This document shows positions 15,658 through 29,364 of a stretch of 64,000 nt of DNA, piece by piece; the stretch's first letter is position 1, and each line of letters starts with the position of its first letter. A model generated the notes under the pieces. The model ran no database searches. It was not told the origin of the DNA and saw only the letters and a list, made by a program, of their open reading frames with translations. The translations under genes were made by a program, and so were the position numbers. The stretch is from Trileptium ribeirensis. Lineage: Eukaryota > Nematoda > Enoplea > Enoplida > Thoracostomopsidae. The DNA is taken from NCBI GenBank assembly GCA_030248225.1, contig JASANE010000798.1, forward strand, positions 1 through 64,000, in the 5' to 3' direction.

Positions 15658-16560
15658 CTACAGCTCGGGCAAATAGCCCGATGCATGGAGACGCGACTTG
15701 AACACTGACACTGAAGGAGCCCCGACCACCGAAGCAGGCAAACTGTTCCAACTATTCACAACACGATAAGCGAAAGAGCAGTGAGCGAAATCCAGACGTG
15801 GTTGAACTCGTGCTCGAAGCTTGTAGACGTGACCCCGAAGACGATTATCGGCAATGAAGTCGAACCATTTATTGATCGGGAAGTCAATATTGCCGTGGAT
15901 TGTGTTGAACAATAAGATTAGGTCCGCCCTGAGTCGTCTTGTCTCCAATGTTTGAAGCTGGAGCTGTTGCAATCGTTGAGTGTATGATAAGTGGCTAAGA
16001 CCCGGAACAAATTTTGTGGCGCGACGTTGAACGCGCTCAATGAGTGTAGTATCCTTTTTGTAATATGGACACCAGGAGGACGACGCGTATTCGAGACGTG
16101 AGCGAATAAGAGACCGATACAGCATGAGGAACACCGATTTGTTAAGTGATTTATAGGAGCGGCGAATGCACCACAAAACAAATTCTGAACGACGGACGAT
16201 GTCAGAGCAATGTTGAGAACACTTTAGGGTTGTTGAGATAGTAACACCAAGGTCTTTTTCAGATTGTTTGTTTGGAATGGCTTCCCCATCTAAGTTGTAG
16301 GTATGCCAAGGGTTACTTCTACCAAAATGTAAACAAGCAGATTTGTGCACGCTGAAATTCATACACCACATTCTGGCCCATGCAGCAAAAGCGTCGATGT
16401 CGCGCTGTAAGTCAACTATGTCGAAGTTTGTTAGAGAGGGATGTGAGTGAATACGACGGAATAATTTAAAGTCATCGGCAAATTTACTCAGATCACTGGA
16501 GATCCAAGTGTCCACATCGTTGAAGTAAACCAAAAAAGAACAGGTCCCAGAACGGTACCC
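15658..16560 (-). pseudogene. LINE ORF2, RT C-terminal half
   Basis: Second open piece after the frameshifts, from LVYFNDVDTW through KFADDFKLF to GYLPEL-stop. Has the thumb and the C-terminal segment CSFAYRVVNSWNSLPASVV typical of CR1/L2-type elements. Confidence 0.88.
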
Positions 16561-16592
16561 TGCGGCACCCCACTTTTTACAGGTACCCAACT

Positions 16593-17970
16593 TTAATAAT
16601 GACCGTTGACAACGACTGTCAGCATTCGGTCGCACAGAAATGACTCTATCCATCGCAGGACATTACCAGATATGCCTAGCGACTGTAGTTTTATAAGTAG
16701 TCGGCGATGGGGTACTCGATCGAACGCTTTATGGAGGTCCAAATATATCGAGTCGACATAGTCGCCATTGTTTACTACCTGTATTATCCATTGTAGATAA
16801 TCAAGAAGTTGGGTAGTGCCGGACCGTTTGTGCCTGAATCCGAACTGGGAATCAAAGAGCAGGTTTTGGGACGTGAGTTGGAGCATAATATTGTCAGCTA
16901 TAATAGATTCCATGATTTTAGACGATCCGGAAGTAAGGCTTACTGGACGGTAGTTTTCGGTAGAAAATCGGCACGCTTTTTTGAATATGGGAGTAATACG
17001 AGCAAGTTTCCAGTCGTTTGGCAGTATACCAGTTCTCATGGAGTTATTGAATAGTTGAACGATGTTGTGACACAGTTCCTCGCGGCATTCGTATAGGATA
17101 TAGTTCTGTATCATGTCAGTGCCTGGAGATGCGTACTTCTTTATTGTGTTAAGTTTGTTCATAACAATGTCATGTGTGAAAGTGATGTTTTCTAGTTTTG
17201 TAGTTGTTTGACAGTGGAGAACGTGTAGGTTTGATAAATTTTCGTCAACAAAGACAGATGCGAAGTAGTTGTTAAGCACCGTAGCACAGTCAGCTTCTGA
17301 AGCTGATATAGAGCCGTCGGGTAACTTGAGAGGTCCTGTACCGGGCCTATCATGGATCCTATTGTTCACATAGTGCCAGAAAGACTTCGGGTCGTTGTTT
17401 ATATTTTGAGCAATCAAACTCTCGTGGCGTTTTATGGCTCGGTTTGCTTCTTGAAGAGTTAATTCGGACGCGGCGCGATAAGATTCCCAATCGCTGATAA
17501 GGCGGGTTCGGCGATACCTTCGGTGACAGGTTTCTTGGTGTGCGAATGCACGACGATATGAATAATCGGCCCACTTGGGTTTGGTATTACGGTTGCAGTT
17601 ATGTTTCGGGACGAAAAGGGAGATAGCTGAAGTTAGTATTGATTTAATATTGGACCATGCTGTGTCGCTATTGTCAGAAATAGTTGGCGGAAGATTGTTG
17701 CGGACAAAATGCCTAAACTGCGGCCATTGTGCGCGCTTGAAATTTGGACGAGTAGTTGTCACCGTGGGGGGTCGGTAGTGCTGTGATAGAATAGAAAAAT
17801 TTAAACACGAGTGGTCGCTTGTACCTAAACCAGCGCTGGCGGTAACGTCACCAAACGAATTCGGTTGATTTGTGAAGATTAAGTCGAGTGTATTGTTAAA
17901 ACGGGTTGGTACAGTTACCTGTTGCGTTAAGCTATGTGAACCAACGAAACGCCCAGTTACATAAAACCCA
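16593..17970 (-). pseudogene. LINE ORF2, endonuclease end and RT N-terminal half
   Basis: Open from about 17970 to a stop just after VVNGHY at 16593. Contains the C-terminal part of the AP-type endonuclease, the long connector, and RT blocks up to the palm (SLGISGNVLRWIESFL). The upstream endonuclease half is missing. Confidence 0.88.
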
Positions 17971-18261
17971 GTTATTTTAGAAATTAGAAAGCCTAGCGCT
18001 GGATGTACACGATAATTTGAAGTAGCCCGATAAAAACACAGTTAGTATGCGGTTAAAAGCGCTGCGCACTTAAGCATTTTTGTTCAGCAGCCACAATAAT
18101 GGCACAAACTATAATTGATATTTTAAAACACTTTCAAAATTTTCGAACTATAAATATTGTAATGTTACGCATATACTAGCATTCTCTATGGCCGACGATT
18201 TAAAGCTCCACCAACATTAGTTAATTTTAATTATAACCTGATTGCAGTATCGTGCTTATCT

Positions 18262-18627
18262 GGCCTGTCCACAGTGGGGGGGGGGTGGGTGGGGACCCCC
18301 ACTTTCCACATACCCCCATGTTCGTGAGATTTCCCCCCATGTCCGTCCCCCCCACTCGGCCGAAACCCCCATGTTCAACTAATTCCAAAAATTTTTTATG
18401 TCTCAAAATTTATGTTCTTTGTTTGCAAATTGTTTTTTAAACATTAATTACCACTATTTATAATGCTAAAATATTGTTTTTTGGTTTAAAATAACGTTCA
18501 CAGTAGTAAAAATGCATGAAAATATGGAAATATTTTGTATTTTTAAGCAAAATTTATCCCCCACTTTGAAATTTCCCCCGAGAATGAACATGCCCCCCCC
18601 ACTTTTCGGAGGTCTGTGGACAGGCTA
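18262..18627. mobile_element. 366-bp MITE, hAT-like, with C/G runs
   Basis: Inverted ends GCCTGTCCACAG and CTGTGGACAGGC, flanked by the 8-bp direct repeat GCTTATCT (18254-18261 and 18628-18635). Eight-base duplications point to a hAT-type transposase. Inside the ends are long G and C runs, and there is no reading frame. Confidence 0.85.
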
Positions 18628-19052
18628 GCTTATCTAACCGAATTACCACACAAAACGTCAATAGGTATGTCAGTCTAATTTCCAGTCCAAAATAATAATC
18701 ATCCTATATAATTTGTTCCGTCTGTGCCTGCAGCCCTCTAGAGCATAATAAACCATTTAACCAATAGTGAATTTGTTTTAGGCGTAATATAAAGAAGTCT
18801 GATTTCATCTTTTTTACTGCGATAGCTCTGACTCAATTTAAATTCACTTCGAGTAAGCTTGGTAATCACCGTTAATCGCAAATTAACATATGATATTCAT
18901 TGTTTCTCTTAGCATTTCCACGATATTTCTGCAGATATCGCAGTCCCGCATTATTTTCAATATAGGTTTGTCCATAATGCATCTCAATCTCTCACCCAAT
19001 TACAAATTAACATTTAATTAAAACAGGCTAGAATTCATAAAAAAACACACAC

Positions 19053-19091
19053 CATCGGTTTCACCTTCTTCACTTGATACGAGTATAGTTC
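19053..19091 (-). CDS. UBA2: UBA2 exon 16, microexon
   Basis: Acceptor TTTAAG, donor GTGTGT, only 39 bp. Encodes TILVSSEEGETD with split codons at both ends, matching TILISSEEGET. Confidence 0.93.
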
Positions 19092-20138
19092 CTTAAAAAT
19101 GATATAATTATTATAAAGCAACTTCCACTTATGTTATAGTACTGAGTAACAACTGCAAAATAAATATTATCAAAGTCTGCTATGTTGTGCGGCAGAAGAT
19201 AAAACTAGGACAGTACAGGGTAAATCAACATTAGGTGCATGTACCTTGTTGTTCTTTTGTCAAGTCATTTCACGATATTAAAACCGAAGTCCGCGCATAA
19301 AAAGCTATTTGCAAATACCGCAACACGTAGGCGCTGTTCGTTTCAACTCTTCTACGATTTTACTTTTGCAATTAAGTAATCGCGTACGCCATTGAAAACC
19401 CAATTTATCGCGTTTTTATCACATACTTTAATACATACACAGGCAACGAACATAGCTGTGCGATTCAGCAAGCCATTTGATAAACACAAACGAGAACTCA
19501 AATCTAATATCACACAATATGTCACCGATTACATAGTATATTTACATACTGAATAAGTCAAGCACAAATCTTTTTCCAATATCTTAGCCTAGTAGTAATA
19601 CACACACTTTTGAACACAATTTCAAAATCAAGTTTCTTTGGAACACCATGTAACGCAACAAAACTCACATAAGTTGTTTTACGTCTATTTCTGCACAGCT
19701 TGTCAAATATTTTCCTTCTTAAAATAAAGAGTATTTTGTACAATCTTAAATAAACTTTTGTCGCAACGATGGATGGACTCTGGACCCTTCGTATCCGACC
19801 CTGTACACTAGCCATTACACTATTTAGCAACAGTTCTTCAGCTCGAGTAATAGCGCACGTGCAAACTCGGTTAGCTAATAGTTTCGCAATGTCAATAAAA
19901 GCACTGAAACAGACTATGTCTTTAGCACTAAGCAAGTGAAACAAGTTCTTTCGGAAGTTTCTTGTTTAATGAAAACAAATAGTAAGTACTAATAAGTGTT
20001 CAATGTAAATTAGTTTAGTCACAATTTGTTTACCTAATAATTGTGTACCCCCTGTAACTGTGAATACTGAGCTAGCCTAACAAATTTGGGATGCATTTAA
20101 CGTTCATACAGATTTTGCTACCAGAAATATACTAGCAA

Positions 20139-20545
20139 CTAGCAACCGAGGGTGAGACGGAGCGAGCGTGATTTTACTTTTAAGTTACCACTTTGTTTAA
20201 AAACGTGTAACAGACTGAATTTGATGTATACACCACCCTAAGACTTTCTGGACCCAGAATCCATTGAATATACTAAAACCTGCAACTATATACCTGTCGA
20301 CCTTATACCCGTAAAATATTTATCTTTAGACAACCAAACCATCGCATCCAGCGTACCGGCAAACCTATATAGACATTTCTTGATGACCTGTACGCATTAC
20401 GTAACCAAACAACTGAAGACATACTATACTCTGGAAATAATTGTGTTCATTGACCATAAACAAGTTCAAAACTCATGAAAATTCTTGAAATATTCACACT
20501 GGACTCAATATAGCCAAAAATAACTGTTGTATCCCGAGCGAGTGA
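20139..20545. repeat. GAGCGAGCG satellite family, array 2
   Basis: In UBA2 intron 15. Starts GAGACGGAGCGAGCGTG and TTTTAAGTTACCA, then GATGTATACACCA and units with CTAGATAACC-like and CAGCGTACCGG. Close relative of the arrays at 12235 and 47270. The rest of 19100-21050 shows nothing. Confidence 0.65.
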
Positions 20546-21049
20546 CGCCGTCGAGATTTCGTAAATATTAAAATTAACAATAAAATTTTATTCTTAAAAG
20601 AATTTCTTGGCAAGTACTGTACAATAATTTATTGTGATAAAAGTTGGTTCGAAGCACATTACATGCTCATTCATTTTTATTATTAGTGGCAATTGAACGT
20701 CCAAGCGTGTTTCAGCGAAAAAGTAGAAACTAATAAAATTTTTTTTCAGCTTTATTGTGGAACAAATTTTTTCTAACTGAGAAAGAAATATAGGGAGTGA
20801 CTATATTTTCAGTGAGTAACGTTTTAGTTAAAAACTGTCGAAACTACAGAATCAGCGGTTAAGGCAACAGCCACCAAAATGATAAAATAAGAAAATCCTA
20901 TCTTAACCATATGACGTAATGAACCTAATAAAACATTCTTTTCATAAACAGAAATGTATAAAATAACGGAATTGCCAAACATGTCCAAGTAAATATTAAT
21001 TTTACCACATTTCAACCACATGCCTGCAATTTATATAGAATACACATAC

Positions 21050-21104
21050 CAGTCCCAGAAATCTCAACATCAGGAGCAATCATATTCAGTTGTCCCTTCA
21101 GAAT
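21050..21104 (-). CDS. UBA2: UBA2 exon 15
   Basis: Acceptor TTATAG, donor GTATGT, 55 bp. Encodes ILKGQLNMIAPDVEISGT, matching the family MVAPDVQIEDGKGT segment. Confidence 0.93.
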
Positions 21105-21218
21105 CTATAACAAATTATAGTGGAGATGAATATTGCGCAATGAGTATAATATCGTTGTGCTGTGTATTTTTATAAAGGACATTGAACATTTCGAATGAAC
21201 ATCGAACACAGTATAAAT

Positions 21219-21653
21219 CTGGGCTCTACAAATTGGGGGCTGGCACTTTTCGCTTCCCCCTGGTTTCCCCCGGTTTATGCACCCTGGTTTCCCCCGGTTT
21301 ATGCCCCCTTGCAAAATTTTAAGCTCCCACCGGTTTACTGCTTCTTGACAATTTTTTTGTTTCCAATCGGTCCAAAGTACATAAAATTTGATCAAAATTT
21401 GTACTAAAATTCCTTCCCGAAGCCAAAATTTCGTTAATTTGGTCAAAATTTGCTCCAAAATCATTTTTATTTCCATCAAAAGCATTTCGGCCGTGTTTAT
21501 AACACGATTTTTGACCGCTTATCTGTTGGAAAAAATGCTCCCAGACAAAAGCGGATATCTCGCTTCGGAACTAGAGGAGGTCACCGGTTCGAAACTAGAG
21601 GAGGTACCCGGTTCAGGCCACCTGGCAAAATTTTCTGCAAGTGGAGAGCCCAG
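21219..21653. mobile_element. 435-bp MITE, CTGGGCTC family, copy 1
   Basis: Inverted ends CTGGGCTC and GAGCCCAG. Interior with CCCCCGGTTTATG-like segments, a TTTGATCAAAATTTGTAC stretch and CTGGCAAAATTTT near the right end. Lies in UBA2 intron 14. A second copy is at 55432-55796, and part of one at 47728-48060. Confidence 0.75.
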
Positions 21654-22464
21654 TAGAAGGTAGTAAAATGACTGACTTACGCAAGTTATCAAGAAAAAGC
21701 TTTTAATTACTTGTAACATTAAAAAAAAACGTCAATTTTGGCTCTGAGCAGGTCCTTCTTTTTCGGATGAATTCGTTCGAAAAGAGTTCCCTGCCATTTG
21801 TCGGGGAAAGACGGAACCGGAACCAGAAATAAATCAATGTCCAATAACATTTCTGTGTCAACCGTAAGTGACCATAGCCATACAAGTTATATTCAACCAC
21901 CTGAAGCCCGCCTCGCATACACCCCGCGCGGCGAAGACAATCAGATAATTTAACAAAATTATAAAGAAAAGCTGCACAACCCGGGAACAAATTATAGTTT
22001 ACCCCTGCGGCACTCTCCCTCTATCGAAATCATGTACACTCTTAAACCGACGGACTTGAGCAACAACGGTGTAAACCCAACGGTAATGAATTCATCATAT
22101 ATCTTCAACGGCAGAGTATTCGTCAAGTATATCATTCATATTATTATAACGATTACACAGAAATTTTAAACACGTTAGTTTGGAAAGCTTTTGAGATCCG
22201 CATAAAAACATCATCAAATCATATCTTATATGTTGCCACATATAGTTAACGTCAATGAACAAATCGATCGATAAACAGCTGCCCGTTTCTATTGTAAAAC
22301 TTACCAAAAGATGGTGAACGTTTTGTTGTGCACATACTCCATGTCAGCTCATATTACAAAATTATACTTGTTTATCAATGTTTTGTCCTGTTTAAGTAAA
22401 ATTTGTTTACTTTGCTACACCACAATGTGGCATTAATTTAAGCAACCGAAGAAGAATCACAAAC

Positions 22465-22518
22465 CTTCTCTTCCAACATTTTCAGCGTTGTTTTTCCAGT
22501 GTCCAGCTTGACGTGAAT
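22465..22518 (-). CDS. UBA2: UBA2 exon 14: ubiquitin-fold domain start
   Basis: Acceptor TTTTAG, donor GTTTGT, 54 bp. Encodes IHVKLDTGKTTLKMLEEK, the first strand and helix of the ubiquitin-fold domain that binds UBC9. Confidence 0.92.
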
Positions 22519-23689
22519 CTAAAAGCAACTCAAACACTTATGTGTACAATCAGCTGGGTAGATATATATGCAATGTACACATATTTATATAATTATCAAT
22601 ATAATATATTCAGTCGTTTGCTACTGCATCCATTACCTTTCTATCGTTGAATATTATAGTATTGCTCTTATTTTCTAAATAATAGCAGTTTAATAATGCT
22701 TTCACGAAAGAAGGTTTACTTCTAAATAAAAATAAATTCGTAATCGATAACATGAACCCAGTTGTGGCAAGCAAAGCTGATTTGCCGGAAATACATTCCA
22801 TCTCTTCCCAAAAGAAGACTTGTCTCATTGTCCGGAAGTTCAATATATGTGTGTTGAAAAGCAGACAGGAACACGAACCTTTTGCATCAATCAACAATTT
22901 ACATGCAACTGCTAAAGGAATTCTGTAAACCTACTAGATCAATATGAGGTAACGTAATTAGTACATCCCTCGTCACAAGCGATGGCTGCTCCCTAACAAC
23001 TTGCCAGTGAGTAAATATAGTATAATTATAATTTAAAATTTTATGATTTGGCTGTGGCTCGGTCGCTTCTAAGATGACTGTCAGATTGTGTTGGATGCTG
23101 TATCATGGTAACCTTGTGAATGTCCAAAAAATATTGCGAAATATGGCATGGCGAGTCCATAATGTTTTTTTGTGATATTTGAATAGTCACCGGAAATAGT
23201 TATAAACCGGTACTGAGTTTGTTGTTATTTTTGACCCTTCTAAGACGGTAAATATTTTCGCGTTAAAACTTGGTTATAATAACTTGGTTTTGCGTCGCAC
23301 TAGCTGTATATTCTATGAAGAACGCGTATATTGCAACAGGCAAATGATATCGTTTAGGAATCATTAAAAATTAAGCTGCACTGAGAAACGTAACATTATA
23401 CATTCCAAGAAAATTAGCATGTCAGTGAACGGGATTAGGAGGTCGGTAGAGTAGCAACTAAGACTTAGTGGCCATCTAAAGCGCCAGCCTTAGCGTATAG
23501 AGAGACTGCACTTTACAACTGACAGCTACATATCACTTAAGCTACAATTTCCTCATACTCTATTGAAGTTTGTTTATGGATATAAACCTTGTCAATCTAT
23601 CTAAACTTTGTATGTAATTAAAATAACAAATATGGTATATCGTTCCGCTAAAAACTACAACATATTGCCTGGCTTCTTCAAAAAACGGG

Positions 23690-24540
23690 TGGCCCGGCTG
23701 GGCTCCCTGGCAAAATTTTTAGTTTAGCCACGGTAAAAACGTATCTGATCTAAAAAGCTTGACAAAATTTTTATAAATTTTTTACAATTTTTCTGAATTA
23801 AAAAATTTGGTTAATTTCTGCAAACAATTGGTTTAAAGGTCAGCGGATACGTATTTTTACACCGTTTTTAAAGCGATTTATTAAAAATTTTAACGTTGTT
23901 AGCCGAAACATTAAATTTAGAAAATTTCTAAGCATGCAGCGAACCCTCCGTTCAAGCCAGGAGCCCCTCAGTTCATTCCCCTGGCGAAATATCTCGCTCA
24001 CAGCCTCGGTTCATGCACTCTCGCAAATTTTTCAACGAAAGAAGAATCCAGATTGCGTAGGCTATTTTTGAACCAACCTCAGGCTTTGGTGAGCACACAT
24101 AGCAGTTATGTTTTGGATGAGAGAGTGCTTCCGTTACTAGCAACATATTTCTAGCAGTAGGCTTCCTCACCACATAAACCTACAACAAATTAAATATTGT
24201 TTTAAAATTAACAACGTCTGCAACAAAATTCAAATTAAACTAAATGCTTCGCTGGGACGGTTGTGTTTTAATGTGATGTGAAAAATCATGTATATAATGC
24301 TACCCTATTTGCAGCATCATCTGTTGTGTCAACCACTGAAACATGTTAACTTTTAACGATAAATCACAATTCGTCAGTCCTTGCTAGACTAGTCATTGTT
24401 TGCTATACGTTGACACTACTGCAAGTTGAGAGCTTCTCCACACTGGTGGTCGGGGTGCCCCTAGAATGTTTCGGTACCTCCTGGCAAAAAACTGCCTCCC
24501 ACTTTGACCCCGTTTCTGAGGCCATTTATTACCAATGTTA
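23690..24540. repeat. Fragments of CTGGCAAAATTTT repeats around exon 13
   Basis: Scattered pieces resembling the CTGGGCTC family (GGGCTCCCTGGCAAAATTTT at 23700; CTCCTGGCAAAAAACTGCC at 24478). No complete ends. UBA2 exon 13 (24078-24179) lies between the fragments. Confidence 0.4.
24078..24179 (-). CDS. UBA2: UBA2 exon 13: second zinc Cys pair
   Basis: Acceptor TTGTAG, donor GTTGGT, 102 bp, phase 0 at both ends. Encodes VYVVRKPTARNMLLVTEAL and HPKHNCYVCSPKPE; CYVC is the second half of the structural zinc site. Confidence 0.97.
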
Positions 24541-25277
24541 GTTTTTGAATTTTGGTTAAAACTTTTGGAAGTTTTTTATACTTCGAAACCGGGAGACGGT
24601 CCCCAGTTTATCCCTCTTTTCAAAAAACGTCCCATCCCATTTCCAAACCAAGGGTATTCACAGCAAATGAAAAAGATATAGTTGTGCTTACAGAGATTGT
24701 TAAAATTAGGCCGGTCCCGAACGAGTTTTGCCTGATTTAACTTGAGTCCAAAATGTATCAAATATATATCTATGATAGTGGCGCGCTGTGCACCTAACAA
24801 AAGTCAGACCACGTTAAATCCGTAATTTGCGCAGTGTTCACCAGTAACTAAAATACATTTATTGCGTTTTAAAATAATGTATTATCTCCATTATTCATAA
24901 AAAATTTGCATCCAAATCCGTGCTCATTTAAATCCATGTTGTTGCGCATTGTGTTCCACGACTTTTCTGACAATATTCAGTATTGGGGCTACAATTATAC
25001 AACTGTCGCAACACTAGCTAGTGATAGTTTGCAAACAACAGTATATGCACTTATTACACAAACAGCACAAATGCTACACTCCAGTTGCTACAATTTATTG
25101 TACTAAGTTTATTACAATAACATGGTCGTCATACTGTAATATCTATTTCATTAACATATCTAAAACCAGTAACTATAGTATACACAAGATCATGTGACAA
25201 ATTTATTGTCTCAAATTAAACGATCCTAATCTACGTCAATCATTTAGCTAACATTGCAAAAAAAATTCACAACCTAC

Positions 25278-25390
25278 TGAATTAGCTTTGGCAATATTGC
25301 CAGCAAGAACCTTCAACGCTTCTAGGACAATCAGACCGGCAACTATTGCATTTGTCGTGGCGATAGCAGGAATTATGTTACCAGCAATCG
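25278..25390 (-). CDS. UBA2: UBA2 exon 12
   Basis: Acceptor TTTTAG; donor GTAGGT chosen over the GT four bases further because it keeps phase with exon 13 and gives exact family spacing. Encodes AGNIIPAIATTNAIVAGLIV, nearly identical to vertebrate UBA2. Confidence 0.97.
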
Positions 25391-26886
25391 CTAAAATTAA
25401 AACTAAGACCGTGCTCACATTGATTCCCATATGATCCAATTGCAGTCCAATTCTGGGCCTACCTTATACTGTGTATTTGTTTATATGTTGCAATAGTACA
25501 TCGTATTCGCTCCAATAAAATAAATTGTGCATGTGCGTGACCGGATCGGGCGGAATGTGAACAAGGTTTAATTTAATACTTTTAATGAAAGTCTAGTTTT
25601 TTTAACTCTACCGCGATTTATTGCTACGATGGCTTATACAGCGATACCGCTACTGCAATATGAATATTGTGTATAGGGTATGAAGAATGTTCTATGCATG
25701 GGTTTTTCGGTGGCAGGACACGAAGGTTTGATTATTTAGAGAGAGTAGCACAAATACTTTGTGAGTATTGCGACATTTTTGATAGGTTTAGGGTCGACAA
25801 GGTTTTAGGGTTTCCAATAGATTCAAAGATTACAGAAGTTTTAGTGTAGTATATATCAAAAACAAAGTCTGTTACAAGATGATTACACAAATTGACAACT
25901 TGATGAAACCTAGCATGCTTCGTTTCAAGCTCGGTTGCGAAATAGTTTTTAGATTGTTTTAATTTACAATCAAATTCCTTGAATCCAAACCCAAAAGTGA
26001 ATGTAATGTTAAATCCCACTACACCGCTTAAAATTCACTAACTCGTACCCTACAATAAATACAAAAATACACAACAATGTTGGACAAATTTTAACCAAAA
26101 CATCCAAGGCGCAGCCCTGTGATAAATCCCACTACCATATTTCGCAATCAAAAACCCTTTTTAAATTCTGAGTAGTGACTGAAAAGAGTGCAGCGAATAA
26201 TTCTCCATGTACAGAGTTGTATATTTCGAAGGTATCCGTTGCTACGTTTCTGTGGGGTGACGAGCATAACTCAACTTTGACGGTGCCGAAGAACTCGCGC
26301 TATAGCTCATTCAAAAGCATAAAATCTGTTTGTGCCTTTAATTAAACTGAAAACGCATTATAACTCCTTCCAGTCGTAATAAACGAGAGCTAGTTAGACA
26401 AAGCATATTATAGGTTATCTCAACACCGGTGCAGATATTTTTACAGCATGTAAAGTTCTATAAAATTGGATATAAAGCTTTTGCACAACTTTACCCTTGG
26501 GACCAGGATTAGGATCTAAAGAGGTATTAAAGCACCCATGAGACCCAAAAGACACGAAAACGGCAACATTTGCTTAACCGCTAGACTTATAAGGGTGTTA
26601 TTGCTTAGACTTTTATAGAGCAATTCATCCTCTGCGTAGTTGCACATAATTGAGTCCTTCAATACGCAATAAACGGCAATTTCTCCTCAATTATCTTCGC
26701 AACATGATTGTTATTCGGCTTATTTTATAAGTCACATCTTTAGGAAAATAAGCTTATAGTTTTGACATTTCATTTTTAGAAATTGCATACACAAAGTCAC
26801 AACACATGCGAATTTGCAAAATTCACAGCAAGTATCAACGTATACAACATGCAATACTTATCACACACAGAAAACAAACAATTACG

Positions 26887-28501
26887 GGGTCATTTCACGC
26901 TACGATGACGTTTTGCCCCAGAAAAAATGACTAATGACTTTTTTGGCTCCGATTATCTTCATTTTTACACCCTATGACCAAAAAACATCAAGGATCCGTA
27001 ATTTGAGGTCGTTATAGTAAATTTTTTAACCGTTTTTATGCTATGGCTTCCCAAATACCACCCCCCTGCTGCTCCGCAAGGTACCATAAAATGGCATCTG
27101 GTATGCTCCAGGTTGCGTCTAGCCTCGATTTTGTGATCGTATCTCGTGCAGCCCGTCAGCGCGGTCAAAATGACGTTATGCGGAACTCCGTATATCAAAA
27201 ATTAAACTTTTTATGCCTATTCTTGGGTCAAATTTAACACTTTTAAAACACAGGGGTGCCGATTTATACCGTTATTAAATGGAAACGAAGCGGCCATAAA
27301 CGGTAGCTATTTATATCGATAGTTTAGCCTGGGGGAAGTGTTATGTAAAAAAATTCGCAACATACCCTTTGCCAGATATGTTAGAATACCGGAAGTAGCT
27401 TGTGGTCGGGGGTGGGTAAAATTTGGCGGGGTGGGAGGGGTAAAAATGTGAAATGGCCAATTCGACCGTGTTTAACCAGCATAGTTAACTTGAAAACGGT
27501 ATGTAAGATATGCTATACCACAATTTCCACTATGAGGGTACAAAATGGCAGCCCATATCAACTGCCAGTGTACATGCCTGAGACCATGGTCGGGGGGGGG
27601 GGTAAATTTAGAATTTTTTTAAAAAAATAATTTTGCGACATATGTCGTCCAAATGTATTGCCACAATGTATTATGAACCAAAAGCGTGAAATTTCCTCGA
27701 AATAACATCGTATGTTCGATTTTTCCACATTTTGGTGGTGGTCGGGGGTGGGTAAAAGTGTGGTCGGGGGTGGGTAAAAGCCTGACATCAACAGGTTGGG
27801 CGCGAGATAGAGCTCCGGTCGTTTCACCATTCGCTTCGTGATTGGAAAGAACCATAACAGACAAATTAATTTAATTCTACTGACTCCACCATACCCCTAA
27901 CTAGCAACGGTCGGGGGGGGGGGGTAATCAAATGTGCTAAAATCAATCTTTTGACCTAGCGCTGGGGTAAATAACAGCAAGCACCTGGGTTAATATTTTT
28001 TCAAAAGGCATCCAGGGGACAGGTATGATATATGAACGTTTATGTACCATGCATAAGTAACGAGCAATGACCAAAAAAGGAATTTGGTCGGGGGGGGGGG
28101 GGGGTAAAACTGGTGTTCATGCCATATCGACAGCTGTCACTCTCCTTGATTGGAGTAGATTTGAAAATCGTGCAATTAAAAATGTTGTGTAGACCTGACT
28201 AATCCTGCATAGAAAAGAATTTGGGCCATAACTACGAGCACGGAGCCACGACACTATCCGAAAAAAAGAGGTCGAAAAATTAGTCATTACGATTTTTGTC
28301 AATTTGGGACTTATGTGGATGTCCAGCCTCTTACGGCGTGCGTGAAGCCGAAAAATTTTTTTTGTTTGAACTAGCTAACTAATGACGCTTCCTAGCGCAA
28401 ATAACATTTTTACCATTTCCCTGCACGTTTACGTGCTACTGGCCAAAATATCCAGTTTTACCCCCCCCCGACCAAAAGGTCATCGTAGCGTGAAATGACC
28501 C
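26887..28501. mobile_element. 1.6-kb TIR element with poly-G blocks, copy 1
   Basis: Near-perfect inverted ends of about 30 bp: GGGTCATTTCACGCTACGAT at 26887 and its complement ending at 28501, with a possible TACG duplication outside. The interior repeats blocks GTCGGGGG(n)TAAA six or more times, with G runs up to about 15 and one inverted CCCCCCCCC. No transposase is seen. Lies in UBA2 intron 11. Confidence 0.85.
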
Positions 28502-29270
28502 TACGTGACAAAAACAAGGTCATGCTGCGACTTTAAATACGGTTTGTATTTCCAAGATGATAAAAATTATCCACCACAATCCATTTTAATCGTAAGTCCA
28601 AAATAATTGTTTTTCTGTGGATCTAAAAACCTATGAATGTTCCAAGAATTTTAAAATGCAAAGCGTTTGGATATTTGAGGATATCCAACTCTCGACTGAA
28701 CGATACTGGCTGCAAAGCCTCCGAATGGACTACCAGTTCTTACTTCGAAACAAAATAGTTAATTTAAATCACATCACAGCTCACACGAGCTTATAATTAA
28801 GCATGTACTCTAAAGCCGCGGTGATACGCGAAAATTTACGAGTACGGCACGCAAATATAAAGTGAACTGAAATACAAAATAGAATATACAAAAAAGTGCA
28901 CTGCAGCACATACACTGCATACACAAAAAAAGATACATTTCGAAAAAGATTATACATTATAAGTGTTGCTATCGAAGTTTGTCAGATTTGTGATTAAAAT
29001 TAATGAAGATGCTGAAGATAGGCTAAGACAGACTGGCTGGGATCAGAACACTGGTTCACACAGAGGAGATGTGTATAATTTTTCTATGACACTGCTTTAC
29101 TTCATGTGTTAGAAAAATCAGCATTGGTCGGGGCATCATTAACATTGGGGACGGAAGAGCTAGGTCAGTTTTCTTTTCTTATTAAGAACACTAAATTAGA
29201 TTAAAAATAGCCGAATTGCGGAATTTCGCGCTGTCATGGAAAAACTCAAACAAAATTCAAATAAACCTAC

Positions 29271-29364
29271 ACTTAAGATCAAATCGAGACTTCATTGGAA
29301 TGTTGAATATATAAGCTCGAATATTGGCGCAACTAGCGACAAAATCCATACACACGTCATCGTC
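29271..29364 (-). CDS. UBA2: UBA2 exon 11
   Basis: Acceptor TTCCAG, donor GTAGGT, 94 bp. Encodes DDDVCMDFVASCANIRAYIF and NIPMKSRFDLK, the DDPSAMDFVTSAANLR block of the second adenylation half. The last T joins CG of exon 12 as Ser. Confidence 0.97.

Larger units (their letters stand above)
15480..17970 (-). mobile_element. CR1-like LINE, 5'-truncated, in UBA2 intron 16
   Basis: Runs from the end of the endonuclease domain (in-frame TSDHS at about 17800) through the reverse transcriptase to a C-terminal RNaseH-less tail. RT landmarks: ENYRPVSLTS, QFGFRHKRSGTTQ, LDLHKAFDRVPH, and FADD in place of YADD. The frame breaks near 16610 and again near 16540: the SGVPQGTVLGP segment is in a third frame, so at least two frameshifts kill it. 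The 3' end carries a short tandem AAAGGTGAATT, as in CR1-type elements. Same strand as UBA2. Confidence 0.93.

Noticed and set aside
15658..17762. Host gene with reverse transcriptase
   Set aside because: Frameshifts, truncated endonuclease and a CR1-type 3' end show a dead LINE.
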